The notes beneath the pieces are model-generated. The model was given only the letters and a program-made list of their open reading frames with translations, had not been told where the DNA came from and made no database searches. Shown here in pieces: positions 10,972 through 23,281 of a DNA stretch of 64,000 bases. The first letter of the stretch is position 1, and each line of letters starts with the position of its first letter. This DNA is from Apricaphanius iberus. Taxonomy: Eukaryota; Chordata; Actinopteri; Cyprinodontiformes; Aphaniidae. The DNA lies in assembly GCA_028564705.1 (NCBI GenBank), contig JAPXFQ010002620.1, forward strand, positions 310,001 through 374,000, in the 5' to 3' direction. A program made the translations under genes and the position numbers.

Positions 10972-11645
10972 AGGGTGTTTCTCAATTTCAAGGCGCCTCG
11001 CCTACCCAGGCACGAGGCGCCTTGCTTACGAGGACACTGTCCTTCCTTGGTCAAAGAAAATGGTTTGGAACAGACTTGACTTACGTGACCGCGGCTGCTG
11101 GCTTGTTCTGGCGTGCTCTGTTTACGTCCCACCCATCGCAGTAACATAGTAATATTACTTCAGCCATGGAACTGGAAATGTATGACGAGCGTTTTACTTT
11201 TTACTATATATATGTCGGTTAAATCAAATGTGCAAACAAATTAGTACCTGGTAGCTGCAACTACTAAGCAACTAACCAACCATCTATAACTGCTTTGGAT
11301 CTAAAAAATAATAAATAAATAAAAATAAAACAAACATTTTAGATATAAGCCTGATGGTTAATATTAGTTGACTTAGATTAAAATGGAAATTTTCCCCCGA
11401 AGAAGCTGCTGCCGGCTCCTACCACGCTGCATTCTGGGAATTTTTTGACCCAGAGAAGGCATCAAGGCACGTCTAATGTAATGTAAATGTAATGTAATGT
11501 AGGTAAACGGCTAATAAACAGAGGACAGATTCCTTGGTAGCACATGAGCATTGTAACACGCCTTGGCGGTCCCTGATGACATATCTCCTAGCAACCGGGG
11601 GACCAAGGTATCAAGGCGAGGTTCCTTGGCATTGAGAAACGCCCA
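10972..11645. mobile_element. MITE with GGGYGTTTCTCAAT termini, likely Harbinger-type
   Basis: The left end AGGGTGTTTCTCAATTTCAA and the right end (reverse complement TGGGCGTTTCTCAATGCCAA) match over about 20 bp with a few differences. TAA flanks both sides (10969-10971 and 11646-11648), fitting a 3-bp TWA site. The interior has CAAGG/CGCCTTG motifs and no transposase. Confidence 0.7.
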
Positions 11646-12331
11646 TAATGTGTATAAAAAAAAGTCAAGATTTGGACTCTGCAATGCATTTCAATAGGCA
11701 CTTGATGTGCCTCGAAGCGAGACCTCCAGACTGACGTCGAAGTCATGGCGGGCACCTTGAACTCCATCACCTCACTAATGAATTTACCATTCAGTCGTAG
11801 AAGCAATGCGGATAAATTGGCTTTAAAAGAATTAGGACCACCCAGACCAAATTCAAATATCAAGCAGCTATCGAAGAAAGGGGATAAAAAATACAGCCGC
11901 AGATTTCCCGGAGCTGGTATGAGAGGAAAACATGGATGGCTGAATGTAAGGTGGCTAACGCTGTTTTCTGCTACCCCTGTGTCCTGATTCACCCTGATGC
12001 CAATTGCCAACACGGACCGCCTGGACGAAGACAGGTGTCACCAACATGCACCATCTCACCGAAAAGGCAAGGAAACACGAAGCATCAAAGATGCATATGG
12101 ACAGCTGCCTAAAACTGCCGGCCTTCGGGAGAATCAACATCTCTACGCAGCTGGATGAGACAGGATAGCTGTGCGCCACCACAACGATGAGGTCAGCAAA
12201 AACGGCCATATCCTCGGCCGCCTTATTGATTGCGTGAAGTTCCGTGGCGTGTTTGAGTTACCGTTGTGGGGCAAGGATGAAGGGGAGGGGTCTGGCAGCA
12301 ACCCCGGGATTTTCCGCGGCCTGGTTGATAT

Positions 12332-13302
12332 AAGGCGTCTCTCCACTAGTACCTTTTGCCATGGCGTACCGAGCCATTACCATCGGTAACGCGACTTGAC
12401 ACGGCTTGACTCGTCAAGTGTTGCTTCACAGTTGCAAAAATCAGAGCGTCTGAAGTGAGCGGGTGCGTCATATGGTGGGCGGCCCCAGAGTAGGTAGAGG
12501 GAAGTAAACAAAGCCTTGGAGAAAAAGAAGAACAATGTCGACCTCACTAGCGATTGTGAGCTTTTTGCTCAGTTTTTGTGGCTTTTTTGTAGTCCCACGT
12601 CGCAGAGAAAGCCTCTCTCATCGAAGAATAACGACCCCGGAAAAGCTGCACACTGCAAGTAAGAACACGGTTGTAGTAGTACAAAGGAGTGTGAGCAGCT
12701 CTGCAGGAGAGTGGCGCTACAGACAGGACCCGGCGGCTTGTGTGGGTAAGCCGATGCAAATACTACCCCGGTGTGGTGGGCTATAAATACGCTCTGTGTA
12801 TTTATTTATTCACTAAAATACAGCGTAAAAACCTATGTGGAAAAGTTGGCTTTAGAATAAGTTTTCTGTGTGTGCGTGTTTCAGATGACTGCTCTGTGAA
12901 GTCGTCACAGACGACCGTCGGTTTGGTTGTTTAACTGGGCCTTGCAGTGATGAGACGTTGTTGGTCTGGGTTTCACCGAAGCTCAGCGGCTACAGAACTT
13001 CAGGATGTGGGAACAAATTAATCTACATATGCAGCAAACTATGTCCAGCGCTGGAGCGACGCGGCTTTTCGCCTCTGTGTCCCCTTAAAGAAAGGAGTTG
13101 CCATATACATCCTACGAATTCTATGAATTACAAACCACAACTGCATGTTTTGTAATAAAGCTGTGTTTTGAAAATGTTTTCAGATTTTTTTGCAAATCGG
13201 CACCACTACATATCCCATCTTTGAGTAGGCTTAGGCTTTTCAGCAGCTTCCAAATCACTCGATCCGAGTCGAGTCGAATCGTACTAGTGGAGAAACACCT
13301 TT
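12332..13302. mobile_element. non-autonomous element with TCTCCACTAGTAC termini
   Basis: The left end AAGGCGTCTCTCCACTAGTA and right end (reverse complement AAGGTGTTTCTCCACTAGTA) are inverted repeats with two differences. It sits inside the hAT transposase, between the coding strings for GIFRGLVD and the FEEHWRTATVF piece. A relative with GCCTTTTCCACTAG termini lies at 52841-54109. Internally it is GC-richer, with GACTCG/CGAGTC repeats near both ends. Small open frames (12535-12786, 13098-13460) show no known domain of their own. Confidence 0.75.
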
Positions 13303-13815
13303 GGTGGCCTCGCTGGATGAGGTCTTTTGAGGAGCACTGGAGAACTGCCACGGTCTTTAAGGGGACATCAAAGACGGTGCAGAATGAGCTGCTGGATTGG
13401 ATGGCATCTTTCATCAGGGAACGTATTGTGGAGGAGGTTAAGACCTCTCAACTAGGGTAACCACCTGTACCGCGTAGCGCGTGTGCGCACAGCGTTTGAT
13501 GCCCAATTCCTGCGTCCCGCAAATTGAGACCGTGTCACGCATAATCAATGCTTGCTTGAAAAAAAGTTGGTCGCTCTATATCCTTGAGCCCCAAGCAGCC
13601 AAATGTACATTACTTGACAGTTCAGCACGCTACTGCTTCCACGCTAACCCCTCAGTTGAACTGCTGACTAGGTTGTTGTCCTGACAGCACATGCACGCGC
13701 ATAACAGACACACTGGGAAGGAACTTTTAGATGCGCGCACGTTTTCAATTCCAAGTTGAAAAATTGAGAAGGAGACTGAGTCTAAGGGGACCGCCATCAC
13801 TTAAAAAGAGAAGAT

Positions 13816-16800
13816 GTGGGTACAATAATGTCTGGCAATACTAATATTTGTGGAAAGCGAGAAAAGCGTGAAAGCGAGAGGGCTTTTTGTGACCTTTGCA
13901 AAACGTCCTGTCAATCGGACATGGAGAGGACTCCCATGTCAAATGAAACAGACTCACGGAGACTCACAAGAAACATGTCCAACAGAAAGAGACTTCCAAA
14001 TCTATGGATGCTTTCCTTCGACATAAAAACGACTTTCTAACTGACAAAGTGACTGTGGCAGAGGTAACGATTGTGTATCACGCTGTCCAACACGCTACAT
14101 CATATCGAGCAGGAGATTGTGCATAAAGCCTTCCCCAAGGATTTATCCGGACTTGGACATTGCCAAGAGGATGACCTATGGTCGGACGAAGGCAGAAGCC
14201 ATTGTCACAGATGTGCTTGCCTCTGCCTCCGACGAAGATTGCTTCAAAGTCCTCAGAAGACCACTGAATGAGCAACGAGAGGCAACAACCAAAGGTAAAG
14301 TTAAAATTATGTTTATGCCATGGATTTAACATTTTTGTGTGTTAGCTATTTGTCTAACGTTAGTTAGCTAATGTTAGCTAGTCATCTTCTTCTACTAATG
14401 GTATGTTAAAAGTCAACTTTTCCTTCAGTTCTCTGAAATTGCATCAGTAGCTAACGTTAGCTAACATACTGCGGCTCATCCGTGCCTTTGTGAAACCAGG
14501 CTCTGTGTATCCTTACATGATTGTGAGCAACATTTCACTATTCATTATCTCCCAAACTAAACGAAAGCAACTATAATTTTTGAAAATGTATGAATATTTC
14601 TATAGATAATATTTATATAAAATCAATAATGATCAAAACAGTATAGCAGTATAACAGTATATCTTGACTAGGGCTCCTGCTGACTTTAGAAATCCTGAGA
14701 GAACACAAGTAAGAAGGCTGATCAAATAAAATGGCTTTTAAAAAATAAATAAAAAAGGACCAATGTTTCAAAGTACGATTATACAAAGAAGGCCAACCAG
14801 CATTCAAAAAAAAGCTGCAATGATGGGTGTGCAAACCAGTATCAGTACAAATCTCAGTACATGTTTAGGGCCACCTTAAATGTTTGTTGCCAAAAGGCTC
14901 AATTTTAGTCTGACTAAATGAAAAGTTCCACATGTTTACATTTGTGATGGTAAGACAGAAAGTCCTTGCCAACAACTGATGGTGTCATGCAGGACATGGA
15001 GTTGCAGAATATAATGTTTGCAGCCCAGAAACTGAGTTGTTAGCCTGTCATGACAGTCATATGTCTGTCATACAACAACAGTCTACAGTCAGAGGCCTCT
15101 TCAGATTCGTTGTAAGACTGACCGCTACTGAAGATCCTTCCTGCCCACAGCATCACCCTCCGCACCGGGTCTTTGACTGTACTTGGATGATATGAGATGT
15201 GACAAGATTTAATTTCCCTCTGTAATAAATAAAGTATTTTTGAATTGCTTTGAACATAAAATATAACATGAACTTTGACTTACATAAAAAAGCACTATCT
15301 TGTATTTTCATAATGATCTGTTTTTAGAGAATCTCTTTTAAGTTCATCCCAACTGAGTGTGTGTCTCCACAGCCCACACGCCATTCTTCTAAGTGGCTTC
15401 AATTGCCTCCAATCATGGGACGACCAAGCTCTTCCCATTGTCAGTGCGTTACGGGACGCCAGACTTGGGTGTACAGATGAAGGTCCTTGATTTCTATGAT
15501 GACAGTGATGAAACATCTGCTGCGATCCACAACCAGATAGTCACCAAGCTGGAGGAAAATGGAATGGGACTAGACATGATATCTGCGTATTCCGCTGACA
15601 ATGCTACTCTGAATTACAGGAGATACAACTCTGTCTTGCAGAAACTGAAAGAGAACAACAATTGCATTTTGAAGGCAAACTGTGTGGCCCACATCATTCA
15701 CAACAGTGCAAAATACGAAGAAGATCGTCTAAATATCGACATCTAAAATGTCGTCAACAAGACCTTTAGCCACTTCCCCTCGTCTGCCAAACGTATTGAG
15801 GAACTTAAGTCAGTTCACACCTTTGTGGAGATAGAGTACCAGTCCCTGCTTAGACATGTGCCCAGAAGATGGCTGAGCTTGTGGCCTTCAGTGAAGAGGC
15901 TTCACGACAGCTGGGCTCCTATCAAGACCTACTTTCTCTCATTGGGAGAGGACCAGTGCCCAAAGTCACTATGGCGGCTGTTCAAGGATGACCAGGATGG
16001 TGAGGGCAACCCCCTTGATCCACAGGTAATTAATTTTAATTGCACTCAACTTTTTCATTTTCATCTAAATATTATTAAATGAAACAGGGATTAGAGAAAT
16101 TATGATAATGGAAACAGTGCCAGCACACAGGATCATACACTTTCCTTACTTCTTTTAGGTTTACCTGTCCTTCCTCAACAATACTGTGCTGGTGGTCTGT
16201 GAGCTCTACAATATGTTTTTCACCCTAAAAACCAAGCTACAGCAACGACAGAGTGATGGTTTCTTTGGGGCCCAGACAGGTGTACTCCTCCAGCAGTTTC
16301 CAGACAGACAGACAGCTGAGCTCAGAGAGGACATGTCCAACTTCAACCAGTCCTCTCTCACCTACCTGGAGCAGCGCTATGACTTCTCAGACTCCAACTA
16401 CCAGAAGAAAGTGGCTAGCCTGGCACTAAAGAAGAGCCCATTCAACTTCTCTGATCTCTGTGAAGCTGTAGAGGTCCTGCAGCTACGCAAGAATTTGGAC
16501 ATGGATGCGCTGTATGATGAGTATTGTGTCATTCTGCCACACCAACAGGGCATCGTGCAGTCTGGAGCTCCACTCGTGGAGAAGTGGGCCACCTTACTCA
16601 AACACACACACACACACACACACACCAAACATGACAGCATTAGCTTCTTTCCTCTTGAGTGAACCAATCACCAATGCTTCAGTGGAGAGGGTCTTTTCAC
16701 TGATGACAGGATGCTGGACGGACACAAGGAACAGATGTTCGGTAAACATCAAGTCAGAAATCCAGGTGAAGAGCAACTTCACATTCAGTTGCAAGGACTT

Positions 16801-16861
16801 CTACACTTATGTAGTAAAAGAGAAGGTTTTGCTCAATGCTGCACGTTCCAACAAGAAATAA
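13816..16861 (+). pseudogene. hAT transposase of the inner element (multi-exon, nearly intact)
   Basis: Exon 1 (about 13828-14293) has a CDLCKT zinc-finger start, then in another frame FLTDKVTVAEVTIVYHAVQ and YPDLDIAKRMTYGRTKAEAI, ending at a GTAAAG donor (14294). Exon 2 (about 15390-16025) has LSVRYGTPDLGVQMKVLDFY, ISAYSADNATLNY, NCVAHIIHNSAKY, then an in-frame TAA at 15744 inside otherwise continuous homology, then PRRWLSLWPSVKRLHDSW, ending at a GTAATT donor. Exon 3 (16160 on, after TTTTAG) has DLCEAVEVLQLRKNLDMDAL and runs into the CA repeat at 16602. After it the hAT dimerisation motif ITNASVERVFSLM continues in a different frame to a stop at 16861. Defects seen are a few shifts in exon 1, one stop and the repeat-associated shift. 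Confidence 0.8.
16602..16625. repeat. (CA)n microsatellite inside transposase exon
   Basis: Twelve CA units interrupt the inner hAT coding sequence. The upstream frame reads KHTHTHTHT and ends at PLE, while the dimerisation domain continues in the frame reading HTHTPNMTALASF. Confidence 0.9.
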
Positions 16862-19800
16862 AAGTTCAAGAAGAAACCTGAAGGTACGAAACCTAGTTAT
16901 GTAAGACCCCATTTGTCTAAGATGAAGTTTGATTGATATTAAATATTGGTGGACTGTCTAAAGGGGTGCAAATGTGCTACTTTTAGGAAACGGTAGCCTT
17001 TTAGATCAAAATATTAAAATAAAACGTTGGGGCAGCAAAAAAACTATGTTAACGTTTTCCACTAGACTTTTTAAGTTAAGCCAACTGCTGGCAGAATTAT
17101 TTTAACTCAAAGCATTGTATTGAGTAAGGTGAAGTAGCTTTTTGGTCATAATACCACACATTTCTAAGTAGCATGAAAGTAATAATTGTAAACATGAACG
17201 CAAGTATTTAAGTTGATCCAACATGGAATTTCAAGTATGGTGAAGTATTTCTTTGTTCACAATAAAGCACATTTCTAAGTAAAATTAACTTAATAATTGT
17301 CAACATGAATACAAATAATTAAGTTGATCTACCATGACTTTGCAAATATGGAAAATAGTTAATTTTATTTGTGTTTTTGACCTAAAAGTATATGCGCTTT
17401 GTACCTGAAAGATTAAAGTAAAATTAAGGATAAAGCAAAAAAACAATTGAAACATGAATTATGATATTTTGGTAGTAGAGAGCATTGCAATTTTAAATGT
17501 GACACCACCAGGACTAAACATTACTATGGAAGTCAATTAAGTAATGCTCCTTGCAGACACTTAACTCCCGTGCACAGCCATCTCTATGACGGTGTGCAGA
17601 CAATAACTAACAAACACTGGCAACAACTAACTCAAAGAATAACTAAGGAGCACGGCTATATTTAGAACACAAACTATAACGTACAACACAAAACTTCTAA
17701 AATTAACACAAAGACATTACCCATAAGCCTTTGGGGCATACAACTGTGCCCCAACTGTTCTTTTCTTTCTATTTTTTTTAGATTTTGAGGCCATAGCGGC
17801 CTTTATTATGGTCTCTTCGATGACGTTCCCGTTACATGTTCACTGAAAGACTAATAATGTATATCCACAATACTCAAAACGGATTATAGCATAAATTGGA
17901 AGTGTAATGTGGAAAAATGGACTCTTATGCCTGTTTTGAATTTTGCTCAAAAAACACAAATACCAGCTGCTTTGCACATGACTATCATAGAGCTAAATTC
18001 ATTAGCAGTTTCGTAACAACTGATACACAGATACAAAACAACAGTTAAACCTTTTCAGTTTCTGAAGTACAATGTACAAATTAAAGTATTTGATTTACAC
18101 TTTAATACGTCTTACAATTACGGTTTTGCTCCAGTTGATCAAAAACAAAAGGTGCAAAAAACATCTACATACTTGTGTGCAAAACAAATAACCCTTGCTA
18201 TTTTTTGTTGCTCACAGACATAAATTACTGAATGCGGTTAGCACCATAAGTAATTAACCTTAGCCTCGTGGCTAAAAATACTAGCCATCTTTAAAACATT
18301 TTATGCCAATACATTGTTCCAAACCACGGTACCACGGTAAGGTTGTTGTCAACTCCTACCTAACAACAGCCCTGCTCTCTGTAAATTACTTTCCAATCAC
18401 CACAACACTAGATGACCGGAATTTTCTGGACCTTTTTTTGAGCAGAAGAGGGAAACTGTGGGCTGTTTACGCATCATGAAGGATTTTAATCCTTATTCTA
18501 TTTAAACCTTAACTCTATAAATTCCATGCGTATTCATTTTTATCAGAGAGGAGACGAGAGTAATTTAATTTTCTTTAGATTTTAATGCAAGAAATCAAAT
18601 ACTGATTCACAGAGTTCCTTAAAAAAGATTAAATACTAGTTTACAGAATTTCTTAAAACAGATTAGATATTTAGCTTACAGAGGGGTATAAATTACCTTC
18701 TCTGGGTCACCCTACCAAAGAATGACAGAGTATATAACAGAAACATTAAGTTTTATATTTTAACACAAAGTTAGAGAAACTCCCCCCTAACAAAATATGA
18801 TTGGTTCATTCAAACTTTTGCCAAGACCAGCCTCCTTACAACCATGCATCAGAGGATAATCACAAGACCAGTCATGAGGGAATAATGGATGTCTCACTTC
18901 ACTAGTCAGAATATACATAACAATAAGGGACACTTTGTATAATGCTGAGAAAGACATTCACATGATCTGTCATAAATGTAACACCAGATAACAAGATTTG
19001 TCATAAGTCAAGATGAAATGTTTACATTCAATTGGTTCTTGTTTGTACCTTAGAATCCGTATAACATTTTATCTAGACATGAGTAACACAGTCAGAATTA
19101 AAAATGCATCAGCACTTATTCAAATAAGAACTATCTATGTAATAAAAGAATGCTTACAATAAATATTCCCAATACATCATTAACACCAATTCACATAAGA
19201 ATTAACTTTATCTAAGACCTAAGAGAAGGCAATAAAATTTACCATTAAACAGCTCTAACTCGATTTTTTGCTGACTATTATTTCTTACATCCTTCCATTG
19301 TCAATTGTATGATGATGCTATCTGCCTGCGTTTTCCTGCTCAATGTCTTGTTTTTCTGTGACCCAAACAAGAGCTGACCTCTGCAAAAGACCTCTAAAAC
19401 AATCTTAAAAGTATCATTACAAAGTATGGTAAGTAAAACACCTTAATCAAACATTAATAGATGTTTAATATACTTCAATCATCAAGTTGTATTTTAAGTC
19501 AATATAACCTAAAACAAAGTTATCTTTTGATTAACTTAAAATTTTAATTTCAGTCAACTCATGATTATATATTGAATCAAAAAGAAGAATTTTTGTGTCA
19601 CCAGAGTTCAATAAAGTAACAATTAAAAGTAAAAAGTGTAACAGCAATAATTAACTTGATTTTTAGTTTCATAACAATTTATATTTTTAAGTTAAGACTA
19701 AAGGTGCCCTGAATTACTTTTTAGAGTTGTCGCCTTGTGATGTTGATGGGTTTGCACTCCTCTGTCCATTTGGAAGCTTATAATAAAAATGAATGTTGCT

Positions 19801-20370
19801 TTAATTCTGTCACTTATCTTTCTTCTTTATTTGATTCAGAGGGATTAGGGTTAGGTTTTTTTTTCCCTCCACCTGCCTTTACTAACATGCAAGTTCACCA
19901 TCCTTCTCGTTCCGTGAACCTCTGGAGTTGTGAGTTAAGACTTTTTATTTTATTTTATTTTTTAAACTGTTCCTGTGGTGTTGAGCAACTACAATTCCTG
20001 TTGATCCTATAATTTTATTATTATAATTTATTTAAAGTGAACAAATTGTAATGAAAAATAAATCAAATTAAATAGCTAAAATAAATCGTAAGTGGAAGTG
20101 CATCTGCCAATTCCCTGAATGTTAACAATATTATGAATCTTTATTTTGGAGAAAAAAATACACATTGGCTGATTATTCATGAGCATACATCAGCAATTAC
20201 ACATGTTTAGGGGAATAGGGCATTATTAATATACCGTGTAAGGTTGTATGTTCTAAAAATGGGTAAACCACTATCAGTGAGTATGTCCGTCGGTTGGGGC
20301 ACCGCCACGCCAGGCAGTGTCCCACATTGTCCCTCAGAAACATAACCCTTGTCCCCCTTTGGGCTTATTA
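16862..20370. other. non-coding right half of the inner hAT element
   Basis: It is AT-rich with no exon recognised apart from the short unassigned open frame 19737-20012. Two diverged head-to-tail copies of an about 110-bp unit lie at about 17119-17340; both contain 'cacatttctaagta', then 'taataattgt', 'aacatgaa' and 'aagttgatc'. A 3.5-kb non-coding half is long for a hAT and may hold further, older insertions. Confidence 0.45.
17119..17340. repeat. two-copy tandem duplication, about 110-bp unit
   Basis: Shared blocks in the same order in both units: GGTGAAGTA, CACATTTCTAAGTA, TAATAATTGT, AACATGAA, TTAAGTTGATC. Diverged, so old. Confidence 0.65.
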
Positions 20371-21849
20371 GCAGGTGGTCACCCTAGTCTCAACACAGAC
20401 TCAGCTGGTGCTCGTGTTGAGGTACATCGACGGGAAACATGCTATACAGGAACGGTTCTATGAGTTTGTCCCATTTCAGTCCACTACAGCCGGCTCCATA
20501 GCCGATGCAATTTGGGAGAGACTGAACAGCTTTTTCCCCGAGGAAGAGAAAAGCAAAGGGATTGCGCAAGCTTACGACGGTGCCAGTGTGATGAGGGGAG
20601 AAAGAGCAAGTGTGCAGCAAAAGGTACGGGAAGAGTACTGTCATGTACTGATGTCAGATTACGTCTGTACGTCTATACGGGATGATGTAGGAGTGATGGT
20701 GGTTAAGCCTGGAGAGCAACATGTTGATGGTCAGTGTTGTTAACAATAAAGTAACGAAAAGAACACCTGGATATGATTCAGTTCAGAGTACTGCATCTAA
20801 TTTAGTAACAAGGTCAGTACGCAACGAGTACAAAAACGCCCATTATGTGCACTGTTATCCCCAGCAGATAAATTTAATCATGCAACAAGCCACTTCTCAC
20901 ATCCCAGCAGTGAGGTTTTTTCTGACTTGGGTGGGATATCCAGTTTTTTTATCCGGTCAACCAAACGCACCACCATTCTCGACCAGATCTTTGCACAAAG
21001 GCTGCCTAGAGCATCATCCACAAGGTGGAACTTCAATAGCAAGATCGTGAGCACCATCTATGAGAACCTAGCTGACCTCATAGTGTGCTTTGAGATTGAG
21101 ACCATCAGGACAAACAGCTCCTTTGACAACACCACAGTGAGGGAGGCATATGGCTTCCTGAGGATACTGCATGATGAATATTTCGGTTTTATCCTGAAGT
21201 TTTTTCATCAAAGCATGCCTCATGGTGACGAGATGTACCAACAGCTGCAGAAGAAGGACACTGACATGGTCTTCATCAAATGTGCCCTGGAGAACTTCAC
21301 CTGCAGCGTTCAGGCCATCAGGTAGGAAAAAACAATACTGTATTTATAATAATAATTATGCAAATCATGTTCATTACTAAATGTCTGCATGTTGTGATGA
21401 TAATAATGTACATTAACTGAAAAGTAACTAATTTAGTCACTTGCATTTTTTGTTTTATTTTATTTATTTATTTGTTGTTTTTTTTGCAGTTTCATCACCT
21501 TATTTGCATGAGATATTTAAGCTCATCCAAACATATTGATTTTTTTTTCAAACCATTTCGACAGAGTAGAAGCAGAAAACTATTTCTATAACTTACCCTA
21601 ACTGGGTTTTTTTAAAACAGGAATTGGTGATGGTGACATACTGTTTCATTCATATTCTAAAATTTTTGATCTCCCTTCAGGGGCCGAAGCTCCTGCCAAC
21701 AGCAGGAGCTCCGATGCACTCCAATGACGACAGCTTAGGCTGAGAATAAAAATTTTCCTGAGAAACACAATGGGACAGGAACGTCTGAATGCTTTGGCCA
21801 TGCTATCGATTGAGAGGGAACTTGTTGTGTTCTCCAAATGTTGAATTGT

Positions 21850-23281
21850 AAATAATTGTATTGATTGCATATTGGCAGCCAAATTTATATAGATTATGTT
21901 CTGGAAAGATTTGATTCATTACAGTTTTAATGTGAGAAATAAAATGTCTTTAGTTGTACAGCAGTATTGTTAGAGGGCAAACTAGTTGGATAACAATGTG
22001 TCTCTTGAACGCCATCGTGACATTTGAGATCATTGTGATAAATTTCATTTAGCTATTCAAAATACTGTAGGTTACAAAATTTGTGCCTGATGTTGGCATC
22101 TAGGAACAGGGAAATCAAATCAAACAATGCAAAGTATTGCTGTAAACTTCGATATCTGATTAAAAAATATATATATTCATTTAAGTGGTTATCTTTGTCA
22201 TCATCGGAACAGTTGCCCTCCCAGAAATATTTGTCAGGAGCTGCCAGTGACTCAGAGTAATGAATGATTTTGTTATGGTTCTAATGTTATAGAAAGTATC
22301 CCTGCTGGATAAAACTTTAATTACTGTCAATACGTTTGCATGAACATCAAATTTAGGCAATAACCCGACTAATAGTTTAATCAGAATCTATTATTATCTA
22401 AATCAATATTAGGTATTGATCTAAATAGTTTTATTTAAATTTGACATTTTAATTGTTTAGTTTATCAAAAAAAAGTATTTGTATTGTAACAATATTCAAA
22501 AGCAATGTATGAATTTTTTCTTTTGAATGAAACCATTAATGGTGACCAGTGTTGGGCATGTTACGAAAAACTTTTAATATATTCTATATTACATTACAGC
22601 CTCTTTCTATATTAGTTACAGCCTTAAAAAATGTATTATGTTTGCATGACATATTAGTGTAACTTACACTAATGTCACAAGTGTAACTGAGCTACACTAT
22701 TTCAACACTGTAAACCCCAATAAGTTCAGAGAACTCAAAATGTATGTAGGCACTGATTACATAATAACTTTTGAGTTAGCTTACTTATAAAATATAAGTT
22801 CATCACATCTTAAAATGTGAACTGAATAAAACCAAAGCATTTACCTACCTCCAACTCAAAATTTAGTAGTTAATTAATTTATACAATTTTATTTCACTAA
22901 ACTAGCTTATTCTGATTTTAAAATGTTATACATGACTTCACTAAGTCCAATGTAATAAGTCATATAAACTTTAAATGTACCTATTGATCACTAAATCATA
23001 CAGCCTGTATTTGTATAGCACACTTTAAGTCGGAAGAATATAAAGGGTTCTATACCATATTCAGTAATACACATACTAGTGGTGGTAGGCAGCCTTGTAG
23101 CCACAGCTGACCTGGAGCAGAGTGACAAAAGTGAAGCTGCCATTCCATCTGCACTGCCGAACATCCTCAGCAGGTAAAGCAGAAGAAGTGTTGTGCCAAA
23201 GGATACAACAACAGACACAAATAGAGTAAGGGTTTTAACTGGCAACCCACTGGTTATGGGACAGACCTCTACCACCTAACC
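21850..23281. other. AT-rich intergenic sequence with MITE fragments
   Basis: The first 100 bases look like the 3' end of the outer hAT (an AATAAA near 21939). From 22549, 'ccagtgttgggcatgttacg' and following repeats of 'attacattacag' resemble a common fish hAT MITE start (CAGTGTTGGG), truncated. No host exon recognised. Confidence 0.4.

Larger units (their letters stand above)
13453..20386 (+). mobile_element. 6.9-kb hAT transposon, structurally complete, nested in another hAT
   Basis: Termini TAGGGTAACCACCTG (13453) and CAGGTGGTCACCCTA (20386) are inverted repeats of 15 bp with one mismatch. The flanking 8-mers CTCTCAAC (13445-13452) and GTCTCAAC (20387-20394) agree at 7 of 8 positions, as expected for a hAT target duplication. 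The interior holds a multi-exon transposase with the BED-like start near the left end (13.8-16.9 kb), then 3.5 kb without coding sequence. Confidence 0.9.
11745..21844 (+). pseudogene. ZMYM1-like hAT transposase, split by two insertions
   Basis: Collinear pieces of one hAT transposase of the ZMYM1/DUF4371 type are spread over 10 kb. (a) 11745-12331 has LGPPRPNSNIKQLSKKGDKK, a decayed TTF-type zinc finger, then HLTEKARKHEASKMHMDSCL and RLIDCVKFRGVFELPLWG. (b) 13303-13452 has FKGTSKTVQNELLDWM. (c) 20387-21319 has LVLVLRYIDGKHAIQERFYE, AQAYDGASVM, NLIMQQATSHIPAVRFF and ASSTRWNFNSK, ending at a GTAGGA donor. (d) 21740-21844 has FLRNTMGQERLNALAMLSIE, the hAT dimerisation tail, then a stop. The break between (a) and (b) is the element at 12332-13302; that between (b) and (c) is the hAT at 13453-20386. 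There are several frameshifts and a deletion before (d). No terminal repeats were found. It is inactive. Confidence 0.85.

Noticed and set aside
14340..14475. Repeated 'gctaacgttagct' motifs suggesting a palindromic signal
   Set aside because: This motif is common low-complexity text in fish genomes and no longer structure surrounds it.
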